NCBI GenBank assembly: GCA_018873225.1
Contig: JAEILZ010000005.1
Coordinates: 806,001 to 870,000, forward strand
Direction: 5' to 3'
Source: [Phialemoniopsis] sp. UDSM-2020
Taxonomy: Eukaryota; Ascomycota; Sordariomycetes; Thyridiales; Thyridiaceae
Length of the DNA stretch: 64,000 nucleotides
Shown here: piece after piece, positions 53,711-64,000 of the stretch
Position numbering within the stretch: the stretch's first letter is position 1
Layout: every line of letters begins with the position of its first letter
Position numbers and translations under genes: made by a program
Notes under the pieces: model-generated
The model's database searches: none
The model's input: the letters and a program-made list of their open reading frames with translations, nothing else
What the model was told of the DNA's origin: nothing

Positions 53711-54451
53711 GCTGGATTTGCTGTGCACGGCGTGAGAGTTGGAGACTTTCTGTATGCCCCTTGATGTGGCGATGTAAGAGGATTATTGTACGACTTTGAT
53801 GAACCTGTGTTTTGTACGATAGATTAACGAACGGCCTTTCTTTTGAACATGAATACCAGACGACCACGACTAGTCGCTCATTCTGTTAGATTAGAGATGA
53901 ACACAACTATGAGAATTGCATTGTCAAATCATTGGTGACCAGGTGACTATGGGATATAACAGAGGTGGTCTTCTTGAAGACTGGAGCGTCTTGTCGTGAA
54001 GCTTAACGCCGTCGTCAGAGAGCGAAGTCCGGAAGAGTAAGTGCCCACACGTGATTACACCTCCCTGAAGCCTCAAAAAGGCTCTAGGGCCCCAAGCCGG
54101 GAAATGGATTGCATAAACACTTGGGTTAGATTCTACGGTAATTAAACAAGTACGCACCTAGTTTGGAGCGAGATATGCTGGGCAAATAGGTCTAGCTTCT
54201 TCTACCCCGAAGAAGGGGAGCTCTCGTATTTCGGTGTTACGCATTTCCCCAGCTAGGGAAATGCTGCTTCCGCTCGCTAAATACGCATCGCCAAACACGC
54301 CAAACAACAACGATTCCCGGCTTTGACATTCGCCCAAAGGGGGATGGAACGTGCTTTTCAGCGCGGCTAGGATGCTATAACAGCGAATGGGGTATCATTA
54401 GGCATTTTTGGAACTCTGCCTAGCAAAGCCAGCCGAACGGACGGTTGTGTA
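53711..54451. other. Intergenic region
   Basis: About 740 bp between two plus-strand genes. No supported gene or RNA. Confidence 0.6.
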
Positions 54452-55674
54452 ATGGGCGACGAGCCCCCGAAACGGGGCCAGGGCAGCGGCGCCGGGACTC
54501 AGCTACAATTCGTGGTCATCTCGGATCCTAAGCAGACCAGGTCTGCCGACTCGAGGAGACTGGTCCGGTCTCAAGCCGCCCGGAGCTCCCAATGGCGTCG
54601 GAACGGCGGGCCCGGCACTGGCACCGGCACGGCAACACCTGCCCCTGCAGGCGAGCAGCCGACCGACGGCACAGAATTGAGTGCCCCGAGTCGGGAGAAA
54701 CGGCGAAGTAGCCCCGGGAGGACAAGGGGACAGGCGAAAGCGCAGAGTGCGACAAACTCGCACACCCAAAAGCAGCAATCGAGGAACCGGAAACCCCCTG
54801 CAGTCTCGGAGCACAAGGATGCAGTGGTCACAGCTGCGGCAGTGAGGCAGGTGGCGCCGGGCCTCCTGACGCCCGTGTCGGCCAGCAAGCTCAACCCCTT
54901 TGACTGTGCCGGCCGCAAGATATCTCGCCAGGAGCAGATGCTGCTCGACTACCGTAAGGACCGGATCACAACACGCACTTCCATGCTCATCAGTCTGACT
55001 AAAAGGCAGACATCACTTTCTCCCTGCCGCGCCTGCCCGAGTACAGCGCCGGCTCGTGGCTCGCGTCCGCAGACCGCCGGCGCCACCTGCACCAGACCGT
55101 CACCGAGTGGGTGCCGCTCGCCCTCGCCGACCCGGCCGTGCTGGCGGGCTTCCTTCTCACCTCTGTCCGGCGTATCGCTGCCTCTTCCCGGGTTCCGGAG
55201 TACGAGGAGCTCGCGCTGCGGTACCGCGGCGAGTGCCTGCGGCTCACCGCACGCGCCGTCGCCGATGAGGGCCGGGCGACGACCGACGAGACCACACTGA
55301 TGGTCATGGCGTTGATGTGGGATGACGTAAGTCTTTTGTCCTTTATGCACGAAGTTGTTTCTTACCAGGCTTGCTCTACTCGACCAAAACCCTCGAGTTT
55401 CATGCGCGGAAAAGTGCAACCCGGCTGACATGAGATTACCGCCTGCTAGTCCGTTCAGAAAGACTACCTCGGCTTCATGAGGCATCTCCAGGCAGTCAGG
55501 AGGATCGTCGAGCTCAGGGGCGGCGTACAGAACTTGGGCTGCAACGGCTTTCTGGAGATGACCATCAGTCTCTTCCTCTCAGGCTCCAGTCCGCATTGCA
55601 GGCCACCGCTACCGCCGGGGACCGCAGCTGAAGGGTCCGAGTCTCTCAGTGGCAGCGCGGGCTTAGAGGTCTGA
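54452..55674 (+). CDS. Fungal regulator-like protein without a zinc cluster, about 344 aa
   Basis: Three exons: 54452-54953, 55010-55326 and 55459-55674 (1035 nt). An alternative acceptor nine bases upstream (55450) would add three residues, and both keep frame. The N-terminus (LQFVVISDPKQTRSADSRRL then RSQAARSSQWRR) matches a fungal group that carries a basic N-terminal segment and a fungal_trans-like helical region instead of a Zn2Cys6 finger. The second part shows ITFSLPRLPEYSAGSWLA, the tetratricopeptide-like LRYRGECLRLTARAV, ETTLMVMALMWDD and RHLQAVRRIVELRGG. The C-terminus ends soon after RELRGG-type sequence and looks shorter than usual, so a 3' truncation or a missed exon is possible. 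Role as a transcriptional regulator is inferred. Confidence 0.65.
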
Positions 55675-56076
55675 GTGCGCATGCACAGGAGGACCAAACC
55701 GATATCACGAAGTCCATTGACGAATGAATATGTTCTTGCAAATGTCTTCAAAGTCAACTTTAAGCAACATGCTAATATGTAAACATACAATGATTTGACA
55801 AAGAAACAGGGGTAGCATGCAACGCCCCAAAGGATATATATGTGTGTATGATGGTCCTAGACATCTCTTGTCCCTTTCTTTTCTTGTCCAACTGTGTCAT
55901 CATGCGAGGTGTTTTTGGAAAGACTGCGTTGCTCGGTTGTCGTCCGCGCCGTCGTCCATGTAACATAAAAAGTCCACCCTCATAGAAGAATTAAAACAAC
56001 ACCTCGAATCTACTCGTACCTCCCCTTTCCCGCATTAACCCCGTGGTATATCTCCCCCTTCTTCCTCATCACCGCT
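55675..56076. other. Intergenic region between convergent genes
   Basis: About 400 bp of AT-rich 3' flanking sequence. Nothing else supported. Confidence 0.6.
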
Positions 56077-57192
56077 CTACCGCGGCGGGCCATGCGGCTG
56101 CGTGTACGCCGCCTGGGGCGTACTCGCCATCGACGAAGGCGACGGCCCGTGCATCGAGCCCGCGTACGTCGACGTGTCCCCCGGCAGCTCCTGCGGCGCG
56201 ACAGAGTTGTAATGCGTCGCCAGCTCCTGCGGCTCCTGCGCCGCCGGCTTGTAGTGCTCCTGATAGCCCTGTCCGGGGACGCCCAGCGAGCCCGGCGAGT
56301 ACCCCGGCGCCGCGCCCTGGCCCACGGGCCGGTAGGCCCCTATCGTGGTGGCGCCGGGCGAGGGCGCGGGCGACTGCCCGGACATCTCCGAGTAGGCGGC
56401 GATGTGGTTGTCGCCGCCGTGCGCGGCGTTGGCGCGCTGCTGCCGCCTGCGCATGAACCAGACGAGCAGGCCGAGGATGACGACGCCGGCGACGGAGCCG
56501 ATGGCGATACCCGCGATGGCGCCGCCGCCCAGGGAGGCGGAGGAGCCGTCTGAGCCCGGAGGTGTGGGCGTCGCTGGGTTGGGCGCCGTGGGTGTCGCCG
56601 GGTTTGGTGTGACGGGTCCAGCGTTGGTGGATGTAGCGGTGGTGGAGGCATCGGGGGGAGCGGTGAAGCCGGCCAGCTCGACGGGGTCAAAGGCCCAGCT
56701 GGTGGCGGACGTCTTGGACGAGCTAGCTGAGGACCAGGCCTTGTCTAGGTCGGCGTAGCTGATGTTGTTGAGGGTGTCGTCGGCCGTGTTCCAGCAGATG
56801 CCGGTCTGGTTTGGCGTCTCGCTGCATTTTTCCCTGCAGAAACGTACAGAATGTCAGTAACCTGTGATTGCGATCATACAAAGGACGATAAAAGAGCTTG
56901 GAGAAATGGAAAGATTGGAGGGGGGATTCCACACGAACCTCCCGTCTATACAGCAGTAGAGCTGATTACCTGTGCCGCAGTTGATCGTGTCGCCCGAGTT
57001 GGAGCACTTCTGCGCCAGCGTCCAGCACACCGAGCCTCCCTTCTTTTGCTTGTCGCAGCAGTACTCCTTGCCCGTGTTCGGGTCGCGGGCGCAGGCATTG
57101 GGCGGCCGGCATTTCGCATCGCCCATGCCCGGACAGATCATGTCCGTCTTGTTGGACGCCCAGAACCAGTTGTCGAAGTAGTCGTTGCCCAT
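56077..57192 (-). CDS. Cysteine-rich single-pass membrane protein, 336 aa
   Basis: Two exons, 57192-56939 and 56833-56077 (1011 nt), with a 105-nt intron. The N-terminal ~110 residues have twelve or more cysteines in short pairs (DMICPG, KCRPPNACARD, YCCDK, VCWT, INCGTG, YCCIDGR|EKC, ICWNTADD). A Ser/Thr/Pro-rich stalk (TPNPATPTAPNPATPTPPG) leads to one transmembrane segment, GAIAGIAIGSVAGVVILGLLV, then WFMRRRQQR and a ~120-residue Pro/Gly/Tyr-rich cytosolic tail. The positive-inside rule puts the cysteine domain outside. No cleavable signal peptide is seen at the chosen ATG, and the upstream 5' region is pyrimidine-rich UTR, so the TM probably acts as the signal anchor. A Mid2/Wsc-like wall-sensor role is a guess from layout only. 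Confidence 0.78.
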
Positions 57193-58750
57193 CTTGCCGG
57201 TTCGGTGATGGTTGGGCGACTACAAAATTCCGTCTGCGGTCTTTGCCGAGTGTACCAATCCTGCAACCCTTTTTCGATTGATCAAGCCCGTCAACCTTTC
57301 GAGTCGGTCTTTCCCGTTCACGCCTCTTAGAATAACGTCTTCCGAATGGAAAAGCCGACCGATTGTCCGTAAATGTCGGTCCCTCGGCTACAGTGAAAGA
57401 GCTGGAATCGTAGAAGTCAAAAGCAGCGCGTCTCGCGAGATGTCGCACGTTCCTGGGAGGCGAAGGGGAGGAAGATTGACACAATCAGAGATAAGTGGAT
57501 TGAAAGGGAAAAAAGAGGTGAGAGAGGACCTGGCAGGCCCCGGCAAGGACGGGAGAAGGATTCACATCCTGGTCTGCTGGGTCCTCTGGCTCGATAGCAT
57601 GGCGATCTCTGTAACACAGCCGACAAGACGGTTTAAGCTACGGACCCATACGCTACGCTTACCTGGCGGGGGGCGGACAGGGCGTTTGGCCTGCTGCGGT
57701 TGTCCCTCCCGAGAGCAGCCACAGCCGTTGGCTGGGACCAGGGGGCGGCCCAGATGGTGTGTGTCTGCTCGACGACACCACCAACAATGCAAGCAGACGT
57801 AATAAACGGCGGCTGGCGGCTGCGCGTCTTCCAATGGCTTTTGAGGCCCTGGAGCTTGCACAAATCAGGCAGAATCGGCCGTGGTCCGCGAGTGAGAATG
57901 ACCAGACAGCATCGGAAATAGACAGGGGTAAGCCACTCTGGATCTGGTGGCTTCCCTCCACCTTCTGCTTCGCTCTTAGGAAACTGGAGACTGGCTCGAA
58001 TAGATGTCTAAATGCGGTAGGGCTGGCGGAGCGCCGTTGGTCAGAGTCTATTTTAGCATTTTAGCTACTCCGTATGGAGGGCCATCCGAGTATTTGGCAG
58101 CATCACGTCTACTAACTAGTTCGGACTGCCGAGGGCCAAGAGGGATCTTTACGGCCAGCTTCTCCTTACAGTCAGCTCAATCAAATAAGCGAGAAGGAGA
58201 ATTGCAAATGTCCTTGCGCCTCGAGGGTTCCAATCCTCGATTTTCTCACGCGTGGATGCCTCCAGTGGAACCCTCTGTCCTTAAGTCTGCTCGCCTGTCG
58301 AATGATAGTGTCAGAATCGTCCGGCGTTGATGCGGAGCTGCACCAGCGCGGCGCAGGCCATCGCTCGCTCTAGTTAACACGCACGACACGCTGAGGGCGC
58401 ATGTACGAATCTGACATGCTCTCCACTGTGCCAAGTCCGCTAGACAAGGGGCGACTCCTTCGCCATCCCACTTTAATGCGGTTCCAAGCAATGAAGATCA
58501 CGTTCTCCCACACCAGGACAGGTTTCCAGAGTACCAGTGCGACATTGGTACCTCGTCACGCACACATGGCACTCGTACGAAAGCGAGATTTGAGATGCTG
58601 AAACGGCTCGGCCAAGATCAGTGCGGATGATGATAAATCAGTGGTGAGCCCCGAAACTTGATCACAGCGAACAAACTACCTGGACCTGGCCAGCTTCGCA
58701 TCGGTTCCGATGCTTGGCAGGAGGTTAAATCAAACTCCGACCGCGCTTGG
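57193..58750. other. Intergenic region
   Basis: About 1.56 kb; includes the pyrimidine-rich 5' UTR/promoter of the cysteine-rich protein (57430-57600, minus strand). A B-box-like GGTTCCAATCC at about 58224 is not part of a foldable tRNA. No supported gene. Confidence 0.5.
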
Positions 58751-59950
58751 CTACATGTTTCGGTAGACAATGTGCACCTCTGGCCATTCGGGCGTCTCTT
58801 CCTCCAGGATCGACTCCTCTACCTCACAGCCACCCGTATCCTCCATGTCCATGTCCGAATCTGGATCCATCTCCATATCCATCATCATTGTCTTGTTGAA
58901 AAACGCCGTGACATAGGTATTCATGAGCTCAAGCTGCCGCATTCCTCCGATTGTCCCAAAACTCGTCCCGCCGAAAAGCTTCCAGAAGGCCCCGTCGTCA
59001 AAGTCGTGGTGCTCCGTGCCGTCGACGCTGAACGCGCGCAGCCAACCGGTCTGCAGGCGCGCAAACTCCGCCCAGCTCGGGTCGAAGGTTGGGTCGGCGG
59101 CCCTCTGCTGGCCCAGGTTCATGGCCGGGCGCGCCAGGTCGCTCAGGTTCCATGCTGTGCCGTCGAGGCTAAGCGCCGATGCGATGACCTTGGACGACAC
59201 GCGCGCCGCGGCGCCTAAGGAAGCTGCACCACCCAGCGAGTGGCCAAAGACGCCCATGGGCATGCTCGCCAGGTGACCCGTGTGATTGGCGTGCGGGACG
59301 CCGAGGCTGCTGGCCAGGTCGGGCCAGGCCTCGACGAAGCGCAGCGTCTCATTGACGCGCATGTCGTGCATGACGCCGAATACCTTCTCGTCGATCCCAG
59401 CATAGTTAGGTGGGAGGCCATACTGCCCGGTACCGTTGGGCCAGCGGATGAAGGGCTGCTCGTAAGGATGGTCGAGACCTGCGACAATGTAGCCGCGCGA
59501 CGCGAGCTCGGCCAGGGTCATGGTGTAGCACTCGACTGATGGTCCCCCGCCACCGGGGCTAAAGATGAGGGTCGGTAGCGGCATCTCTACATGCTCCAGG
59601 GGAAGCCACGGAGCGTCCCATTGTATGTGGCGAGTGGTTAGTCCGGCAAGCGTACCTGAGCTGAAGTTCCAAGCCTCTTCCACGAGACAGGCTGTCTCGG
59701 GTTGCAGGTATGGGCTCGGAGCACTGCATGGTTTCTTGAGCGTCGGGTAGAACAGTGTGACCATGAAGCCCGTGCTGATGTTGTTCGGCGCAAAGGGGTC
59801 GTAGGGGTTGTAAAGATCGATTACATGCTTGCTCGCCCCGACGTTGTAGCTGCCAGTCGGAGGTGGGATCTCACCCGTACTGCCCACCGTCGCCGCCGCC
59901 GCCACCGTAAGCAGAGCAGCGTAAGCTCTTGACATTACCGTGAACAACAT
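58751..59950 (-). CDS. Secreted PAF-acetylhydrolase-like alpha/beta hydrolase, 399 aa
   Basis: Single exon from the ATG at 59950; the frame upstream lacks ATG. A signal peptide (AYAALLTVAAAATVGSTG) precedes the hydrolase: oxyanion region PTLIFSPGGGGPS, DHPYEQPF, the nucleophile elbow GVFGHSLGGAASLG (GxSxG), the acid in ALSLDGTAWN and the histidine in DGTEHHDFDD. This order matches the platelet-activating-factor acetylhydrolase (isoform II) family, which hydrolyses short acyl chains from phospholipids. Several NxT/S sequons fit secretion. A Met/Asp repeat (MMMDMEMDPDSDMDMED) and an acidic tail close the protein. The true substrate could be another lipid or ester. Confidence 0.87.
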   Translation of the reverse strand: MLFTVMSRAYAALLTVAAAATVGSTGEIPPPTGSYNVGASKHVIDLYNPYDPFAPNNISTGFMVTLFYPTLKKPCSAPSPYLQPETACLVEEAWNFSSGTLAGLTTRHIQWDAPWLPLEHVEMPLPTLIFSPGGGGPSVECYTMTLAELASRGYIVAGLDHPYEQPFIRWPNGTGQYGLPPNYAGIDEKVFGVMHDMRVNETLRFVEAWPDLASSLGVPHANHTGHLASMPMGVFGHSLGGAASLGAAARVSSKVIASALSLDGTAWNLSDLARPAMNLGQQRAADPTFDPSWAEFARLQTGWLRAFSVDGTEHHDFDDGAFWKLFGGTSFGTIGGMRQLELMNTYVTAFFNKTMMMDMEMDPDSDMDMEDTGGCEVEESILEEETPEWPEVHIVYRNM

Positions 59951-62032
59951 GATTGACGTATGCTTCAACGCCCGGTGGACCTGTTTGTAGATTCTCTTCA
60001 AGCCCCGACAAGTCTGATACGTTTTCCTGCCAATTGGTTTTTGCTGGATGACATCTTGATCATATAGACCGGCTCTCGAGGATATTTAACTTATCGTTAC
60101 GACGCTCTTACATCATTCCAGCCATCGCATGTCAGCATGTCTGCCCACCCCTGGCTATGGACCTGAGCCTACACATCGTGCAGCCTCACTGTCCCCACTC
60201 CAGCTCCAGCTCGCCAATTCTGGAAATATATGGCGCCGCTACGTGAGGAACAAGCCGCCTTCGTATTCACTTTCGCCTCTCAGGCTCTCAGCTTGAACGT
60301 CAATGAAACTAGGATCATTGCCAACTCCTTGACGCTTGACCCGACTGAGAAGATATTGGCTTTGTTGAAAGCTACCCGAGTCGGAGATGTCTTTAGCCGC
60401 GCAACATACTTCTTAGAGTCGTCAATATTGAGATGGTGTTAGCCGATTCCGAGTATAAAGTATAAAAACACACTATCGATAGAAGATTTGTTCGCTTCTC
60501 GAGTTATCAGATCAAGATAAAACAGTGCAAAGCAAAGCTGCGCAACCTGCCCTTTTATCAGTTCGCCCTCATAAGACTATACCCTTCATTGTGCTCTTGA
60601 GACATAGTGGTTTTCCTGGGTCGAGGCCTGGAGGATCGCTAGTTACGTATGGTATACAATAGCAAATACGATGCTCGGGAGCAGGTGTCAGTATACCGTC
60701 TAAGTATGTTAGCTCTTGTGAACTCCTCATTCTCTTAGCTTGATATTTTATGTCAAGTTGAGTAGTGTTGGTGAAGAATGAATAGATTTCCTACTCTGTG
60801 TATCATATCAAAGAAGCAGATCATCTTGGAACCAGAGCGAAGACTAGATCGAGTGGTGGGCGTGGGAGAGCTGTAGTGTAGGTCTTCTGCGCAAGTTCTC
60901 GTTGCTGGTGGAGACATTACTGAGTTCAAGGACAAGACAAGGCAAGGCAAGGTCCGGCCGATGTGGTCAGACGGCACAGTGAGGGAATTCTGACAACAGA
61001 GAGGACATTGATCTGCATATTTGGGCTGCAATGCCTGGGAGGGCAATGTCAATACCAACATCAGGCTGCCCTCAAATGAAACCGATCACATAGGGGACGG
61101 ATAGTGGAATGCAAGAATGTGGATTTGATACTCTGTTGACTAAGACACAAAGCGACCACCGTCTTATCTATCACAATAGACCCAGCCAGAACTATTTTGG
61201 GTGGCTTATGAAGCCGAGTGCAGAATGAGTGCTATGCTTCTTCGTCAATATCATGGCCTCGAAGATACCCAGTGACAGATGGGATACTCCGTCAGGCCAA
61301 GCACTTGGCACAGTATTTTTGGGTGACGCTGTAGCACATACTCGCAGTATTTTCACGCAGTATAAGAATTTCAACTTACCTCCAAGTCTCATTCTACCCT
61401 GCCTCAACACATGCATGACCTTGCATCTGCGGGCCGGAACTTTCAACAGACCTCCGCGTGGCGCCTAATTGTGATAGACTTCATTGGGTTGTATTGCAGT
61501 CCCCGCACCTCCTGCGTCCTGCAGAGGTGAACAGCTATCCGAATGCCGAATAGTTAGTCTTTTCTTGACCACGCTTATGTTTTCACATTGACATGCATGC
61601 AATATCTCGGCAGACTGTTACCGTAATCATTAGACACAAGCGAGAGTCTAGCATCTGTGACGTAGGTAGTGTTCATTATGCTGACTGAGAGCCTGATCAT
61701 ATACAGTGTCAGTGTGGATGCAACTTTGCGAGCGTAATCTGCTGACCATGCCTTATGCATAAAGCATGCTTCACTATATGGCATTGACTCAGCAACCTGC
61801 AAACAATAGACAACTCGAACGAGTGTTACCACACCTTGTATATCAAATGCCGGATCTGGTTTCTGGGGTATCTCCGCGCCAAGTCCGTAGTAAATATGGC
61901 AACATCTCCAAGGACTATGGCAACTATTTAAACTGACAGAATGCCGGCTGTACGAGCGCATAAATCGAAAGCTAACAAGTCATAGTAGTCTCGTGTCGAC
62001 AAGATCACCCATTATCTTATCAATTGATCAAC
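59951..62032. other. Sparse 2-kb region
   Basis: No supported gene. A 70-codon frame (60230-60442) has an ATG but no family features. The DNA is AT-richer than the gene-dense parts. It may contain decayed sequence or a non-coding transcript. Confidence 0.55.
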
Positions 62033-62598
62033 ATGAAGTTCTCTCTTCCTCTTATCACATTTCTGGCCGGATGGGCTCTGGCCAGCCCAGCTGTTGTCGA
62101 CAACCTAGAGTCCCGTGTTGACTGCTCGACCTGCCGATGCTCGTCTGCAGAGTCTTGTACTGTAAGTCTTCACCATTATTGGATAGGCACTTGCAGATAG
62201 CATGCTAACAACAATTCATTAGTTCGATGTAAGTCTATTTCCGGTTGAGGAATTCAGTAATTGCTCGCAGAAGACTGATTGGATTGCGATTCAAGTGCTG
62301 TCAGGTAAGATCCTTCAAGATATATGGCTGAGACTTTATATCATTCCAATCCTCTGACTTCCCTGCACAGTAAATTGGAAATGGTCTGGAACTACATCAG
62401 TGGCTTGAATGGTCGTTGTATGGAGTTCTCCAAAAGGAGTTTAAGCTCGGCCGACCAGGAAGCGGGTTACCTTCGTTATTAGTAACAACTCCAAAATACT
62501 ACCGGAATTGTGATCAATCGCTCTCGAGTCTGAAGTACGAGAAACAGATTCTGTGCATGTGTATACCGGAGTCTCAAGTATCCGATGTGAAGAAGTAA
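62033..62598 (+). CDS. Small secreted cysteine-rich protein (only the first exon is certain)
   Basis: Exon 1 (62033-62161, 43 codons) encodes MKFSLPLITFLAGWALASPA, a clear signal peptide, then DNLESRVDCSTCRCSS and SCT. A GTAAGT donor follows, and TTCATTAG at 62222 gives an acceptor, but the next piece, TTCGAT (62223-62228), is directly followed by another GTAAGT. A six-base micro-exon adding FD would give the cysteine pattern CxxCxC..CTFD. Later exons are ambiguous: AAG|TGCTGTCAG (62296-62304) would continue with CCQ, and the frame 62416-62598 (LVTTPKYYRNCDQS, ILCMCIPESQ) could be the last exon. It is either a multi-micro-exon gene or a decayed one. Confidence 0.45.
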
Positions 62599-63060
62599 AT
62601 ACGCTTCGTTCGATGTGGCCCTTTTAGGTTAGGTCCCGAAGGCATACCGGCCGGAATGATCTCGGACTGACCATAGGCCGGCATTCTGCTAAAACCGGCA
62701 CGCATAGCAGCGCCGCTAATAAGCAGACGAAGCCCAAATTGGGTCGGCACTGCTCTGTGGAGTGGCCCGTCGTCTGCAATAGTGAGTTGCTGATCGACCA
62801 CCACACAGAATTCTTTCAGAGTGGTCTGTCACTGTTCCACATGGTACACAATTAGGTGTAGACACGCGCAAGCGGTACCCGATGAATGCACCGAGTCACA
62901 TTATGAGGGGATGTAACACGGCAAGTGATTATTGGCACCTAATAGAGATGAATTGCCCCTCTTGAATAAAACAGAATGCTGCCTTTCTCATTTAATTAAC
63001 AATATCTTTCCTTTCCTCGACCTGTCTCTCAATAGGTCCTTTGAGCACTGTAACAAAACA
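62599..63060. other. Intergenic region
   Basis: About 460 bp; the promoter of the oxidoreductase. Nothing else supported. Confidence 0.6.
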
Positions 63061-64000
63061 ATGTCTTCCGCAGCACCCGTCGCAATAGCCGTCATCGGGT
63101 TTTCCGGTGTCATCGGCAAGAAGCATGTCTCTGACTGCATTACCAACCCGGCCACGGAGCTGGTCGCCCTGGTCGACCCCTCTCCGGCAGCGGCCCCGGT
63201 AGCGGCGGGGCACGCAGTGCCTTACTTCCCGAGCGTCCAGGACATGCTCGCGTCCGAGACAGTGAAGAAACCTCAGGCGGCCATCATCTGCACGCCTAAC
63301 CACACGCACGTCGCCGTGGCCAAGGAGCTCGCCTCGGCCGGCATCCACGTGCTCATCGAGAAGCCGATGAGCATCTCCGCCGAGGAGGGCCAGGACCTGT
63401 TGCAGCACCTCGAGAAGTGCGGCGTCCGGGCGCTGGTGGGGCATAACCGGCGTTTCAACGACTACGTGGTCGCGACTAAGAAGGTGCTCGATGAGGGCCA
63501 GCTCGGGGACGTCACGGCGGTGTCGGCGCTTTGGACGCTGCATAAACCGCTGAGCTACTTCAGTGGTAGCCCGAACTTGGCCTGGAGGAGCAGTCGGTCC
63601 ACTGGAGGGGGACCGGTCATGATCAATCTCATCCACGAGGTTGATCTGTTGCAGTACTTCTTCGGCCCCATTATCAAGGTGCACGCCGAGAAGACGATAT
63701 CGCGGAGGAAGACGGAGGGCGTCGAAGAAAATGACCGAGCTGAGGAGGGCGCCGCAGTCACACTGCGATTCGAATCAGGAGTCGTCGGGACGCTTCTGGT
63801 GTCCGACCACGTGGTGAGCCCGCACAACTATGAGGGAGCCACAAGGGACAACCCCAATGCGCTTAGGGAGTTACCCGAAGACAAGGTCGACATCTACCGA
63901 ATCTTTGGAACGGATGGCGCATTGAGCATACCAGACATGGTGCGTTGGTCGTACGAGCCTGGCAGTCTGAAAGCGTGGCAAGACCCGCTGAAGAAAGAAA
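63061..64000 (+). CDS. Gfo/Idh/MocA-family NAD(P)-dependent oxidoreductase (3' end outside the window)
   Basis: The frame is open from the ATG at 63061 (tgtaacaaaacaATG) to the window end, 313 codons, uninterrupted and GC3-rich. The Rossmann start is AIAVIGFSGVIGKKHV (GxxGxxG). Next come ELVALVDPSP, the AAIICTPNHTHVAVAKE strand, the family hallmark IEKPMSISAEEG, and GHNRRFN. The C-terminal domain begins with LGDVTAVSALWTLHKP and includes the conserved GGGPVMINLIHEVDLLQY. The family oxidises or reduces sugars, inositols, dihydrodiols and related compounds with NAD(P); here the substrate is unknown. The length so far (313) is near the family's usual 340-390, so little is missing. No intron is needed in the visible part. 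Confidence 0.92.
   Translation, partial: MSSAAPVAIAVIGFSGVIGKKHVSDCITNPATELVALVDPSPAAAPVAAGHAVPYFPSVQDMLASETVKKPQAAIICTPNHTHVAVAKELASAGIHVLIEKPMSISAEEGQDLLQHLEKCGVRALVGHNRRFNDYVVATKKVLDEGQLGDVTAVSALWTLHKPLSYFSGSPNLAWRSSRSTGGGPVMINLIHEVDLLQYFFGPIIKVHAEKTISRRKTEGVEENDRAEEGAAVTLRFESGVVGTLLVSDHVVSPHNYEGATRDNPNALRELPEDKVDIYRIFGTDGALSIPDMVRWSYEPGSLKAWQDPLKKE

Noticed and set aside
58150..58260. Possible tRNA with B-box-like GGTTCCAATCC
   Set aside because: The expected purine in the T-loop is a C, no convincing A-box or acceptor stem can be paired on either side.
60230..60442. 70-codon plus-strand frame starting MAPLREEQAAF
   Set aside because: ATG present, but no signal peptide, domain or codon bias; lies in a decayed-looking region.
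1..64000. CRISPR arrays, bacterial operons, intact transposons or viral genes
   Set aside because: None seen: no regularly spaced repeats, no transposase or reverse-transcriptase motifs, no terminal repeats around a coding body.

Overview
The window is nuclear DNA of a filamentous ascomycete (Pezizomycotina, most likely Sordariomycetes; the species cannot be told from the sequence). The evidence is spliceosomal introns of about 50-100 nt with GT..AG ends and CTAAC-like branch sites, monocistronic genes on both strands, GC-rich third codon positions, and fungus-specific families: HET, NACHT-ankyrin, HeLo, Zn2Cys6, fungal P450s and LITAF-like. Multi-exon models were built by hand from splice sites and reading-frame continuity, and in almost every case the joined exon lengths are an exact multiple of three.

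Layout. 1-6.5 kb: a small membrane-protein frame cut by a stop codon, glutamine synthetase, and a 3.6-kb gene-free stretch. 6.6-26.3 kb: a giant NACHT-ankyrin receptor, a Moco sulfite oxidase, a small secreted cysteine protein, a HET-domain protein, a LITAF-like zinc protein, and a head-to-head pair made of a DUF7580-like protein and a C2H2 protein fused to a complete PP1 domain whose catalytic residues are destroyed. 26.5-35.8 kb: a GPI-type surface protein, then what looks like a catabolic group: D-aminopeptidase-like S12 hydrolase, MFS transporter, Zn2Cys6 regulator and amidase. 36-39.1 kb: a P450 gene bracketed by two direct-repeat remnants of a ketopantoate-reductase-like gene. 39.4-45.8 kb: a second head-to-head pair, a protein kinase-ankyrin protein and a HeLo-pseudokinase (MLKL-like layout). 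46.3-60 kb: a second P450 facing an FMO, a multi-span membrane protein, a disordered basic protein, a zinc-finger-less regulator-like protein, a cysteine-rich single-pass protein and a secreted PAF-acetylhydrolase-like lipase. 60-64 kb: sparse DNA with a small secreted-protein start, then a Gfo/Idh/MocA oxidoreductase running off the end.

How the genes fit together. Six of the larger genes carry domain types that in fungi belong to self/non-self recognition and regulated cell death (NACHT-ANK, HET, DUF7580, C2H2 with a fungal N-terminal domain, kinase-ANK, HeLo-pseudokinase). Four of them form two divergent pairs, each joining a HeLo- or kinase-like protein with a possible sensor or regulator. 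The most unusual gene is the PP1 pseudophosphatase fusion (22896-26294); the most suggestive pair is the active-looking kinase-ANK beside the HeLo-pseudokinase (39383-45832), which recalls RIPK3-MLKL. These functional links are inferences from domains and gene order; none is shown by the sequence alone.
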